Shown piece by piece: positions 33,731-42,342 of a DNA stretch of 64,000 nt. The position numbers and the translations under genes were made by a program. The notes under the pieces are model-generated. The model saw only the letters and a list, made by a program, of their open reading frames with translations. It was not told the DNA's origin and did not search any database. Origin of the DNA: Pseudomonadota bacterium (lineage in GTDB: Bacteria > Pseudomonadota > Alphaproteobacteria > Rhizobiales > MH13). Where the stretch lies: NCBI GenBank assembly GCA_039024915.1, contig JBCCPK010000009.1, positions 1 to 64,000 on the forward strand, given 5' to 3'. Within the stretch, counting starts at the first letter, position 1, and each line of letters opens with the position of its first letter.

Positions 33731-34105
33731 TCAGTTCGATGGTTCGCTCGCGCGGGTGCTGCGGCGGGCGCGTTCTATCGCCGCCCAAAGCTGATCATCC
33801 TCGAAAGCATGGATTTGGGCGTTCCCGATGCACAGGGTCTCGGCGCCGTTTGCTAATCGCGATTTGAACGCAGGCTGTGGATCGAAACGACGTGGTCCGA
33901 CGAACAGCCCATCGCGAGCTTCGAACTCGATGATGCCGAAAAAGCTCAAGTCTTGCAGCAGATCTTTTTGTCTCTGGCTGATCGCATCCAGGTCGAAATC
34001 CACGAGTTGGCTCTCGTGAAGTATTCTGGCCATTGCTTCGATGAACCGCGTTGCAAGCTCTTTCCCAAGTTCAACAAAGAGCTCTTCATCCTGCTTCACG
34101 TCCAT
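33731..34105 (-). CDS. Unknown 124-residue acidic protein
   Basis: A small soluble protein with no signal peptide or membrane helix. Two helical halves are visible: ELFVELGKELATRFIEAMARIL, then ISQRQKDLLQDLSFFGIIEFEARDGLFVGPRRFD, the latter with a hinge typical of small winged or ribbon-like folds. It is 3 bases after the DM13 gene stop and before the membrane-protein gene, so it is clearly part of the operon. No known family is recognised, and it may be specific to this type of island. Confidence 0.65.
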   Translation of the reverse strand: MDVKQDEELFVELGKELATRFIEAMARILHESQLVDFDLDAISQRQKDLLQDLSFFGIIEFEARDGLFVGPRRFDPQPAFKSRLANGAETLCIGNAQIHAFEDDQLWAAIERARRSTRASEPSN

Positions 34106-34108
34106 CGG

Positions 34109-34486
34109 TCAGACCGCCTCGATCTTTCCGTGTCCTAAGGTCGTAGGGAAAGTGAAACACCAAAGGATGATTGTGTCGTAGGCGCTTAGATCGGCCTCCG
34201 CCGGAATGGTCGCGAACTGCTTGCCAGTGACCTCGTTCTGTTCGTCAAGTGCTCCGCCTGGAAGGCTTCCGAACCTGGTACGAACCATGTCAGCGTGAAC
34301 GGCTGGGTCCTGATCGTTACCCGGGACACCGGTATAAAGTGCCCATCCGGGATTTGGGGAACCATCGAACTTGAAGCCCTCGTCTGTCTCGAAGGCGATG
34401 GTCCCATCTGCCTGGCGGATAAGGGTGAAGGTGCCTTCAAGAGTGTGTCCTGAGTCTCCCTTGAAGGAGCCTTTAGCGATGAGCAT
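34109..34486 (-). CDS. Lone DM13-domain protein
   Basis: A 125-residue protein that is almost entirely one DM13-like domain: AKGSFKGDSGHTLEGTF at the start, FKFDGSPNPGWALYTG, then GKQFATIPAEADLSAYDTIILWCFTFP with the conserved Cys in LWC. DM13 domains are proposed to be redox (electron-transfer) modules of cytochrome b561-type or DOMON proteins; stand-alone copies are less common. The frame extends to 34657, but ATG 34486 has GGAGA upstream and starts at the domain boundary. There is no signal peptide, which is odd for a DM13 protein. Adjacent to a haloperoxidase, a redox link is plausible but unproven. Confidence 0.72.
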   Translation of the reverse strand: MLIAKGSFKGDSGHTLEGTFTLIRQADGTIAFETDEGFKFDGSPNPGWALYTGVPGNDQDPAVHADMVRTRFGSLPGGALDEQNEVTGKQFATIPAEADLSAYDTIILWCFTFPTTLGHGKIEAV

Positions 34487-34616
34487 GGTCGTCTCCAGAT
34501 GCTTTGCAGATGAATAAGAAAAGGGCGCGGGATCAGATCTTTCAGCGGACAAACCGATCCCAGTTGATGTGAAAAAGACCACAAATTCTCTTGGAACCGG
34601 TTTGCCGCCGGGAGGA

Positions 34617-36800
34617 TCAGGCCGCAGACCGGCCCGGGGTCGGGCCAGTGGCCTCAAGCGTTCCGTCTGACCGGATCACGACCGCACTGACCTTTTGGTG
34701 CTTACCGATGACGCTTCCATTCCGAAGCGCTGCCGGCAGCGTTCGCTCTACGAGCAAAGGCACCGTCATGGTGACCTGCTCGTCTTCATGGTAAGTGAGC
34801 ATTTGTTCGCGCAGCAGCCCGATGGTGATCGCCTCACCAAGCAAGGCCGATTCGATGTAGTCGGTGTAGTAATGGACGCCGGCAATGTTGCGAGCGTTCG
34901 AGATGTTCCACATCAGCTTGTTCAGCTCACCTTCGAGGGTCAGACCTTCAGGAATAGCGACGCTGAGCAAGTCGATGTCCGTATCGTCCAGATTGGTGCC
35001 GCAATCGGGAACAAGAGCTCCTTCAGTCGGTTTGACCAAGTAGACCGGTTCGACCAGACCCGTTTTCGGGTTGAAGCGCGACATCGCGAAAAATGCCTTC
35101 AGCAACGTGACGCAGGCTCCCGCCACTGTCGCGTGCCCGGCTCCGTAAGCCGGATGCATAGGTGACCCTTCAGGGAACGCCATAGGGAGAAGCCACTTGG
35201 CGATGTCGAGGTCGTTTTCGTCTTCTCCGTTCTGCTTTGCGTTGTGCAGCCGGATATCTGTTAGAATTGCCTCGAGGGTCGGGTCTGATCCACGGACGGT
35301 CGGGTCTTGAGGGAAGGTGTATTTTGCAAGGGTGCCTCCGAGCTTCCGCCGCGCCTGCGCATCGGGCGTGTTGCCGGTTGCTGCAAACGCTACGACCTCT
35401 GGATTATCTTGCCGATCTGGCCTGTAGCCACTGTAGATCATGTGGAAGAGCGCGCCCGCTGCCTCGGGACGCAGACGTCGATGTACGGCAAACTTCTGTA
35501 GCCTGACGGCTTTAAGCGCCCGGCTTGAGACTTCGGTAACCAGCGTTAGGAGATGAGGTCCGCCGAAGAGGGCAAAGGGCTCTCGGTTGGATTTCTCCAC
35601 CGGGTTTTCGGTCCGATCATGGTACGGGATACCCGGATCAAACGCGAATTCTTCGCCCAACATCAACAAGGCTGCATTGAGGTAGGCCTGGTAAAGCTGA
35701 TCATCGTGAACGTAGGTCGCCATGTCGCGCAGGCGAGCCATGAAGCGGTAGGCATCGGGGATGAATTCTTCACCTCTGACATCCCGAACGAACAGCCGTT
35801 TATTCAGGCCATTCTGAACTTCGATATAGTCCTTCCAGGCCGTCATGTAGTCTTTCTCAGGTACCGCGACTCGCACCTCTTGGCTGATGCGTTGACTGCC
35901 ATAGTCGATTTGGCCGCTGGCGCGATCCTGGAGCTTGGCACCGGGATCGCATTTGTTTGTCCGTTTGGCAGTGCCCATCACCATGAACTGGGACAGGAAT
36001 GGAGTATGCCATCCGTCTTCACCGACGCCTCGGAATAGGGTCGAAGGATTGATCCCTTTGTCAGGCCGAACGGCATATCCGAAGCGACGTCGTTCCCGTT
36101 CCTCGGGCACCGCGGTATCGTCGCTTGCGATGCCCTGGAACCATTGCATATCACCCAGGCGCCCGGCGGCGGCCGCGACATGCGTGTTGCCTTGTCTGAT
36201 TTGGTTTTTTCGGTTGTTGCTGACATCGGACCCATCCACTTTGGTAAGACCGGTGACCAGACTCTCGTCCATAAATGATGCGATGGGCCAATCGCGGCTG
36301 AGGGCCATCTGATAGACTTCCGCCATCTCGGCGGCGAATTCGTTTGATCCCTCCAGCGGGGCAGGCGGCATCGTTATGGCGAACGGATCTGGCCCTTGAA
36401 GTACGTACGTATGGCCCGCCGTCGGGCTCTCCCATTGGCGATAGACACCACCCAGCCCACACTCCGGGTCGTCTGGGTTCTTGAGCTGATCCTCATCTTC
36501 GGTGTGGTACGGCCCTTGGTAGATGGGCACGCAAGCGAAGGCTTGCGGATCGTGAAGCTCGGTGCCTTCGATAAACGCGTCATAATCTGCAGGGTCGGCC
36601 AGCAAGCCTTGTTTGGTGTGCTGCTGACCCTTGGTAAAATTGAATATGTAAGGTGGAACAGGGACCCGATTGGCTCTGTGCTGTGGGTGGTCTGCGGCAG
36701 TTGATAATTGCGTTGCCGCGTCGCGCACTTTCGCAGCTTTTTCCTTGCGGCCGGGGTCGGGAAAGGGCTTCACGTCGTGCGGGTTTTGGGTGTGGGTCAT
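34617..36800 (-). CDS. Vanadium-dependent haloperoxidase, large algal/cyanobacterial-type
   Basis: A 727-residue protein with the vanadate-site pattern in order: Lys436 and Arg444 in LQKFAVHRRLRPEAAG, HPAYGAGHATVAGACVTLLKAFF with His556, and Arg637 and His643 in NARNIAGVHYYTDYIESALLG. Spacing (8 and 6 residues in the K-R and R-H pairs) matches algal vanadium bromoperoxidases. These oxidise halide with H2O2 to give hypohalite. The usual Ser of SGH is Ala here (GAGH). ATG 36800 with GAGGTG upstream is preferred to the frame start at 36839. No signal peptide is visible. It is the first gene of a four-gene operon. Confidence 0.88.
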   Translation of the reverse strand: MTHTQNPHDVKPFPDPGRKEKAAKVRDAATQLSTAADHPQHRANRVPVPPYIFNFTKGQQHTKQGLLADPADYDAFIEGTELHDPQAFACVPIYQGPYHTEDEDQLKNPDDPECGLGGVYRQWESPTAGHTYVLQGPDPFAITMPPAPLEGSNEFAAEMAEVYQMALSRDWPIASFMDESLVTGLTKVDGSDVSNNRKNQIRQGNTHVAAAAGRLGDMQWFQGIASDDTAVPEERERRRFGYAVRPDKGINPSTLFRGVGEDGWHTPFLSQFMVMGTAKRTNKCDPGAKLQDRASGQIDYGSQRISQEVRVAVPEKDYMTAWKDYIEVQNGLNKRLFVRDVRGEEFIPDAYRFMARLRDMATYVHDDQLYQAYLNAALLMLGEEFAFDPGIPYHDRTENPVEKSNREPFALFGGPHLLTLVTEVSSRALKAVRLQKFAVHRRLRPEAAGALFHMIYSGYRPDRQDNPEVVAFAATGNTPDAQARRKLGGTLAKYTFPQDPTVRGSDPTLEAILTDIRLHNAKQNGEDENDLDIAKWLLPMAFPEGSPMHPAYGAGHATVAGACVTLLKAFFAMSRFNPKTGLVEPVYLVKPTEGALVPDCGTNLDDTDIDLLSVAIPEGLTLEGELNKLMWNISNARNIAGVHYYTDYIESALLGEAITIGLLREQMLTYHEDEQVTMTVPLLVERTLPAALRNGSVIGKHQKVSAVVIRSDGTLEATGPTPGRSAA

Positions 36801-37027
36801 GGTGACACCTCGGAAAAGACGGTTGGGGCAAAACCTCATCGCAAACCGCAGCCAAGTGACTGTGGGCTAGTAGGTTTCTGCAGGCTTTGTGGAGTGGCCA
36901 AAGGCGGCCGGGTTTCTGGTCACGGTTCACATGCGAGCCTCCATCGGGATTGTGCTCGCACGGTGCCAGAAGCGGCGTCAGCCGCGCGTCAGATCAGCGT
37001 CAAGTGTTCGTTAAATCGTTCGTCGGG

Positions 37028-38629
37028 TCAGATTATTTTGCCTGGCAGCGACGCAATGATCGCCGATTTCTGAAGGCTCTGGCTCGGGTAGGATGGATCG
37101 CGCAAATGCGAAATCTCGAAGCCAGGTTCCAAGACCTGCAGCTTGTTCATCGCCGATTGAGCCGCATCTTCATCGCGCTGATGGAACAACAGCGCCGTCA
37201 GAAACCGCAGGGGAGCGGCGAGATGTGGAAGCCGTCCATGGGCTGCTTCACCAAAATAGCGAGCGTCTTTTAGGTCGCCCGCCATGATTGCAACAACGCA
37301 GCAAAGCAGATCGATGTGTCCACGAAACGGTGATGCCCCAGCTATCGCTCGTGCCTTCCGGCAATGGTCCAAGCCTGCCCGGTGATCCCCAAGGTGGCTT
37401 GCGGCCACACCAAGGCAAGCCCATCCCAGAGCATTGGCTGGATTGATGTCAACGCTCTGTTGAGCAAGTTCGTGGGCATTGACGAACGAAAGGAAGACAA
37501 ACGCCTCACACTGGGCGCATAGACTAAGCACCAGCGAATTGGTTGGCTCCGCCTCAAGCGCTTGGATAATGAGACTGCGGGCCTCTTCCTCGATGATATC
37601 AAGGTTTGTGGGCACCAGTTCCGCGGCGAGGAATGAACGAAGGTAGGCGCGCCATGCGAGGTACACTGCTTTTGGGGCTATGATGAAAGCGCGCTCAAAT
37701 TCCGCATCCGCTTTACGGAAATCAGCCATGGTGTGCCGGCGCATATGGGCCAAGCCTCTCCGATAGGCTGCCATCTCAGAACCCTGCGTGCTGAGCTCGT
37801 TGATCATCCACCCAAGTGCAACGTTCGAAGACGTGCTGACGGTCCTCAGGATACCCTCAGGCAGGTCGTCGGTCAGCATCTCCGGAGTAACGTGAACCAG
37901 CTCGGACCAAATCTGCAGTTTGGTGGTGCGTTCTTGCAAAGTGATATGCGTAAGCGTTCGTTCCGGATTTGTAGTGGCGATCAAGTCGATGTCCGTCCGC
38001 ACCGGGTCCGCATAGGAGCTATCATCATCGGCCGGTGAACCCATCAGAACATCGACCTTCACACCATCGCTGATGGTGCGACTGATTAATCCGGCCAGGC
38101 CGTCCGCGAGCAACCCGCTCGCGCCATTTGCATCTGATCGCAGGCTTGAGATGACCAGCCGGGGTCGACGCTCATTTTGACCTGAGACGATCGGCGTATC
38201 GATAAGACAGGGCCGCATCGCCTGCTCTTTGGCGATTTCAGCTCGCTCGTCCCTCAACCAGTTTTGGAACTCGATCTCTCCATTGATATGCAAGCCTTCA
38301 AGAAATTCCAGCTTGTGCGCGTCGGCTCCCGGTTCGACGATCTCAAACAGAGTGCTGTCCAATTCCAGTGAGCCGCGCGTCGCAACGAACAGCTGACGAA
38401 AAACGTCATGCCGTTCCCGGATCACATACAGCTCCTGTCGGAAGCTCCGATCAACAGACTCTTCGTCTTTGGCACACCACAGTTTACTTGCCAGCCAACT
38501 CCGCGAGCGGCGAAAATCAGGCGCGCGGCACAACAGGCCGAACAAGCCGGCACATCGCTTCGATACGGGCGTGACATCGGTGCCGTCCGCAAGCGTTATG
38601 CGGAAGGGCCCGAACATGTTTATGCGCAT
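37028..38629 (-). CDS. BTAD/SARP-like transcriptional regulator with TPR region
   Basis: A 533-residue regulator. The N-terminus has a winged-helix DNA-binding domain of the SARP/AfsR type (RINMFGPFRITLADGTDVTP, then RRSRSWLASKLW and SVDRSFRQELYVIRERH), followed by a middle region that resembles a periplasmic-type or nucleotidyl-binding fold (RLVISSLRSDANGASGLLADG), and a C-terminal helical TPR-like region (FERAFIIAPKAVYLAWRAYLRSF onward). Several starts are possible (38653, 38629, 38617); 38629 fits the domain edge. It is placed between the two divergent operons and reads away from the PAP2/haloperoxidase arm, so it is the likely regulator of both. Effector unknown. Confidence 0.75.
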   Translation of the reverse strand: MRINMFGPFRITLADGTDVTPVSKRCAGLFGLLCRAPDFRRSRSWLASKLWCAKDEESVDRSFRQELYVIRERHDVFRQLFVATRGSLELDSTLFEIVEPGADAHKLEFLEGLHINGEIEFQNWLRDERAEIAKEQAMRPCLIDTPIVSGQNERRPRLVISSLRSDANGASGLLADGLAGLISRTISDGVKVDVLMGSPADDDSSYADPVRTDIDLIATTNPERTLTHITLQERTTKLQIWSELVHVTPEMLTDDLPEGILRTVSTSSNVALGWMINELSTQGSEMAAYRRGLAHMRRHTMADFRKADAEFERAFIIAPKAVYLAWRAYLRSFLAAELVPTNLDIIEEEARSLIIQALEAEPTNSLVLSLCAQCEAFVFLSFVNAHELAQQSVDINPANALGWACLGVAASHLGDHRAGLDHCRKARAIAGASPFRGHIDLLCCVVAIMAGDLKDARYFGEAAHGRLPHLAAPLRFLTALLFHQRDEDAAQSAMNKLQVLEPGFEISHLRDPSYPSQSLQKSAIIASLPGKII

Positions 38630-38848
38630 TGGCGTCGTCACATTCGCCCCCACCCAGAATGACGTGTGCTCGCCTATTATTCAAAGCATTAGACACCCAT
38701 ACAATGCCGTTAAGTCAAGTTTTACTCCGTATTTGTGAGGACGGTGTTAGAAACGCGTCAAAAAAGACAGATCGAGCCGACGGCTTATTGACCTTATTTG
38801 CGGTGCTTTGTTTGCTTCGCTGAAGTTCAATCAAATGCAGAGGCGAAG

Positions 38849-39988
38849 ATGGCTGGCTTGGTCTTGGAAGGTGCGCGTGGAGCACGGGGTGCTCGTGGTG
38901 CAAGGGGCGCTCGCGGAGCGCGAGGAGCACGCGGAGCGCGTTCCGGTGCGGGCGGTTCGGTTTCTTCGTCAGCGCTTGCAGCGGCGCTGACAACGGCTCG
39001 CGACGGCGTGAGCGGTCACTGGACGCTGCCAACCAGCGCGCCGGTCGCTCTACCCACTGGCGAAGACGTGCACAGCAATCTCGATCGCTGGGACCTGAAC
39101 GTTCGCCACGCGACGCTGTTGACGCTCCTGCTGGATGGCGTCCGATTTGAGGGTACAGATACCACGGCGAATTCGGCAAAAGTGAAGGTTGAGGCGCCCG
39201 GCGTAGCATCTGCCGCGGACTTGGTTGAACTCGTCAGGCCAACCGCTGATCAGTTCAAAACGCAGCTTGATTACGTCCATGGTTATTCAGCACTGCGGCT
39301 CGAGCGCCTCGATGAAATCGAACTCCAGCTTGATGACATCACCTCTTTCATCGGCAGCCCAATCGGTCTGCACCCCGACAGGCACAGGCATACGTATGAG
39401 TTGATTGACCTCATTCACTCAGCAACCGTTTCCGTCGAGATGCGGGTCAAGTACGAACTTGCATGCCGGCGTCCGTCCGAATTCTCGGAACAAATCCAGC
39501 CCATGATCGACGTCCCTGGGCATTCTGCGTATCCCAGTGGCCACGCCACCGAGTCCTTTGCGATCGCCTATGTCCTCAGCGCACTTGTCAGCGGCAGTTC
39601 TCAAGTTGGTCCGAACGTGGAACAGCAAATGCTGCGGCATGCGGAGCGGATAGCCACCAATCGGGTGGTGGCTGGGGTCCATTTCCCGATCGATAATGTT
39701 GCCGGCATGATCTTGGGCAAGTCGCTAAGCGAGTACTTCCTGGCAATGTTCGGCGTCGGCAGCGCGATAACAAAGCGCAGGCTTGAGATCAGCGATAAGA
39801 CAGGCTCGCCCGGGAAGTTCGGTGCGAACGATGACTTCGATTACGAGATCATCAACAACAATGGCGGGCCAGGATGGCCAAAGGTCCTGACGGAATCTCC
39901 CTTCAGCCAAACCATAGACAGCGCTGCTGCGCCCAAGGCACTCAAATGGCTTTGGGCCAATGCGGTCTCCGAATGGGCTCGTCCGTGA
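38849..39988 (+). CDS. PAP2/vanadium-haloperoxidase-like protein with Gly-Ala-Arg tail
   Basis: A 379-residue protein. After ATG 38849 (GAGG 5 bases upstream; the frame start at 38798 has no such site) come eight Gly-Ala-Arg triplets (residues 8-31), then a domain with the full PAP2 signature: KYELACRRP (Lys201, Arg208), YPSGHATESFA (PSGH 229-232) and NRVVAGVHFPIDN (Arg272, His278, Asp282). The Asp of the third motif favours an acid-phosphatase-like or chloroperoxidase-like site. No membrane helix or signal peptide is evident. It is the first gene of the plus-strand operon; 38630-38848 is its divergent promoter region with the regulator gene. Halide or phosphatase chemistry are both possible. 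Confidence 0.8.
   Translation: MAGLVLEGARGARGARGARGARGARGARGARSGAGGSVSSSALAAALTTARDGVSGHWTLPTSAPVALPTGEDVHSNLDRWDLNVRHATLLTLLLDGVRFEGTDTTANSAKVKVEAPGVASAADLVELVRPTADQFKTQLDYVHGYSALRLERLDEIELQLDDITSFIGSPIGLHPDRHRHTYELIDLIHSATVSVEMRVKYELACRRPSEFSEQIQPMIDVPGHSAYPSGHATESFAIAYVLSALVSGSSQVGPNVEQQMLRHAERIATNRVVAGVHFPIDNVAGMILGKSLSEYFLAMFGVGSAITKRRLEISDKTGSPGKFGANDDFDYEIINNNGGPGWPKVLTESPFSQTIDSAAAPKALKWLWANAVSEWARP
38870..38941 (+). repeat. (Gly-Ala-Arg)8 tandem repeat
   Basis: Eight 9-bp units encode eight identical Gly-Ala-Arg triplets, but with varied synonymous codons (GGT/GGA/GGC, GCG/GCA/GCT, CGT/CGG/AGG/CGC/CGA). Codon variation with fixed residues indicates selection on the protein rather than recent slippage. 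Confidence 0.9.
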
Positions 39989-40014
39989 AGAGCCGGGAAG
40001 GGGAGTGATGCGCG

Positions 40015-42285
40015 ATGGCTACTCATGAATGGCAGGCTCGAGCTAGAAAGCACCTCGATCCATACGAAGACTGGCGATTGAAGCTTAACGCCCGTTCCAA
40101 GGAGCAGGGCGGGGATGGCGACGAGATCGAAGGCATAACCGATAGTGGTGCCAATTGGGTGGCTGTTCGGTTGCGCGTTAAGCACCCAAGGCAATTTGGT
40201 GACGGGGAAGGTACGGCGCGCGAGGTCCTTGGTCGCGTTCGCGATATGATCGTTCCCCAACCACCCCGCTCTATAACTCTTCCCAAGCTGCTCCTAAGCC
40301 GAAAAGGTTTGGATCGTTTCAGTTCTTCGTTTCCTGAGAGCACTACCGAAGAGGATGCGCTTTCAAGCCTCAGCCAGGGCTATTTCATCAAGGGCCAGAT
40401 GCGGCTGGATGATATCTTCGATCAGGGAGCCTATCGCGAGGACTATCCCTTCGAGCTTCGCTTCGCGGCGCCCGAGGCTCTTCAGCCATTTTGGATCGGC
40501 ACGGGTGCTGATCAAAGACAAGCCTCGTCTTCCCAGCGGCCGCTCGACGAGGCCGTAGGCGACCGGGAAACGGCCGATGGTCAAGAAAGGTCTGTGATCA
40601 CTGCGGTCATTGATGACGGGATTGCGTTTGCGAACGCACGGTTCTGCACCAAGCACCAAGGTGGCCAGTTGTGGAGGACGCGTTTCCTTGCAGTCTGGCT
40701 GCAGGATTTGGAACAGCGTCCGGCCTCGAGCGGCGATGTTGACTACGGTTACCTTGTAACCAAGGCGCAATTGGACGGCTGGCTTTTAGCCCATTCGGAC
40801 GACGTCACGGGGGCTGTTAATGAGCGAGCGGTTTACCGAAGTGCCGGAATTAACGCCCGTTCGCATAGGGCCATGAACGTCTACCGAAGCGCAACCCATG
40901 GCGCCCATGTCGCTGACGTCGCCTGCGGATACGATCCGGAGCATGAGCGGTCTGATCGACCCATTATCGGTGTGCAACTTCCATCGGTTATCACGGAAGA
41001 AACATCCGGGCGCGCCTTCGCACACTACGCACTTGACGCCCTGGAGTTTGTATTCGAGCAAGCCAGCGCGCTTAAGCCGGGCGCTCCGCTGATCGTCAAC
41101 CTGAGCTATGGGTTTCAGGCTGGTCTGAAGGACGGCAGCAGCTTTCTTGAGCGTGAAATCGATCGGCTTGTCGATGAACGGAAACGCAAAGGCGAAGAGA
41201 CCTATCTGTATTTGCCAGCAGGAAACTCGTTTGCTGCCGATACAAACGCCCGTTTCGACTTGCCGACTGATACTGGTCGGTTCGGTATGTCCGTCGAATG
41301 GGAAATACAGCCCGATGATCGCACTGAAAGCTTTCTCCAGATTGTCGCCCGCGGTTCCGAAGGTGTTGCTCCAAACGTCGCTATTGTTCTTAAGCCTCCG
41401 CATGACTTGCCACGCCACACTGTGCTTGGTCATGACCAGCAGGATGTTCAGGTCCTATTTGCGGACCCAACTGATCCAAAAGGTGGTTTCCCGCTAGCGG
41501 CTGTTTACATTGAGGAATTCCCTTTCACGTCCTCTTCCTCCGAAGACAGCGGTCCACGAGGGGAGCAAGGACAATCCTTTTTGGTCGCTTGTAACCGCAC
41601 CAATTCACGCGACTCTGGGCTTGCTCATCTCGCTCCACTGCGGCCTGGCCGCTGGGTTATCGAAATCCAAAACCGCTCGACCCATTCGGTATCAATTCAG
41701 GTGATGGTGCAGCGCGATGATACCTTGGCTGGCGACGCAGCTGGTGGCCGGCAATCTGTTCTGGATCATCAGTCGCGGTACCGAAAATCCAGAAGGACGG
41801 GCGCATACCTTGATCGTGAAGGCTCTCCAATAAACGGCGAAAACACGCTTTCAGCCCTGACAGGAGGCAAGGAGCCTCGGGTGGTGGGAGCGAGCGATGA
41901 CGGTGCAATCGTTCCAGATCTTGTTGGCGCTACCGCCAAAGATGTTCTGGCGGTCCAGCCTCAGCCTGCCCATTACACGGCCGCCGCCGCTGAAGGATTG
42001 TCCTCCGATCCGAACTTATCTGCCGTCGTGGATCACGGTGCATCCATGCCAGGTCTTTACGCGTCAGGGACGGTCAGCGGCTCCATGAGGGTTCTCAACG
42101 GCACCAGCGTTGCCGCTCCGCTAGCTGCACGCGCGCATGCTGATGAGTTGATAGGCCTCTCAAAACGGCAGTTTCAGCAACCCCCAGCGAGCCAGCAATT
42201 AAGGCAGGGTGCCCGACGACTGGCTCGCAACAACGCGGGGCACGACGCCAACGATTACCGCCTCAAACGGGCCCAGCTGCGCTGA
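40015..42285 (+). CDS. Leaderless subtilase (S8-family serine protease)
   Basis: A 756-residue protein with a complete S8 set: Asp200 in TAVIDDGIAFANARF, His295 in RSATHGAHVADVACGY, the oxyanion Asn404 in LYLPAGNSFAAD, and Ser698 in LNGTSVAAPLAARA. The first about 190 residues are a non-catalytic region and residues 420-660 form a beta-rich insert between Asn404 and Ser698. There is no signal peptide, propeptide cleavage site or membrane helix, which is unusual for the family. It starts 26 bases after the PAP2/haloperoxidase-like gene. A cytosolic processing or defence protease is inference from lack of export signals. Confidence 0.9.
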   Translation: MATHEWQARARKHLDPYEDWRLKLNARSKEQGGDGDEIEGITDSGANWVAVRLRVKHPRQFGDGEGTAREVLGRVRDMIVPQPPRSITLPKLLLSRKGLDRFSSSFPESTTEEDALSSLSQGYFIKGQMRLDDIFDQGAYREDYPFELRFAAPEALQPFWIGTGADQRQASSSQRPLDEAVGDRETADGQERSVITAVIDDGIAFANARFCTKHQGGQLWRTRFLAVWLQDLEQRPASSGDVDYGYLVTKAQLDGWLLAHSDDVTGAVNERAVYRSAGINARSHRAMNVYRSATHGAHVADVACGYDPEHERSDRPIIGVQLPSVITEETSGRAFAHYALDALEFVFEQASALKPGAPLIVNLSYGFQAGLKDGSSFLEREIDRLVDERKRKGEETYLYLPAGNSFAADTNARFDLPTDTGRFGMSVEWEIQPDDRTESFLQIVARGSEGVAPNVAIVLKPPHDLPRHTVLGHDQQDVQVLFADPTDPKGGFPLAAVYIEEFPFTSSSSEDSGPRGEQGQSFLVACNRTNSRDSGLAHLAPLRPGRWVIEIQNRSTHSVSIQVMVQRDDTLAGDAAGGRQSVLDHQSRYRKSRRTGAYLDREGSPINGENTLSALTGGKEPRVVGASDDGAIVPDLVGATAKDVLAVQPQPAHYTAAAAEGLSSDPNLSAVVDHGASMPGLYASGTVSGSMRVLNGTSVAAPLAARAHADELIGLSKRQFQQPPASQQLRQGARRLARNNAGHDANDYRLKRAQLR

Positions 42286-42342
42286 CGGCGTTTAAAGGTT
42301 CGATGTTGTGTGATCCAGCGCTGTTGCGCGGCACTTGGAGGA

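Noticed and set aside
38870-38941. CRISPR or minisatellite
   Set aside because: The units are 9 bp, in frame, vary only at synonymous positions and encode a fixed triplet. No spacers are present.
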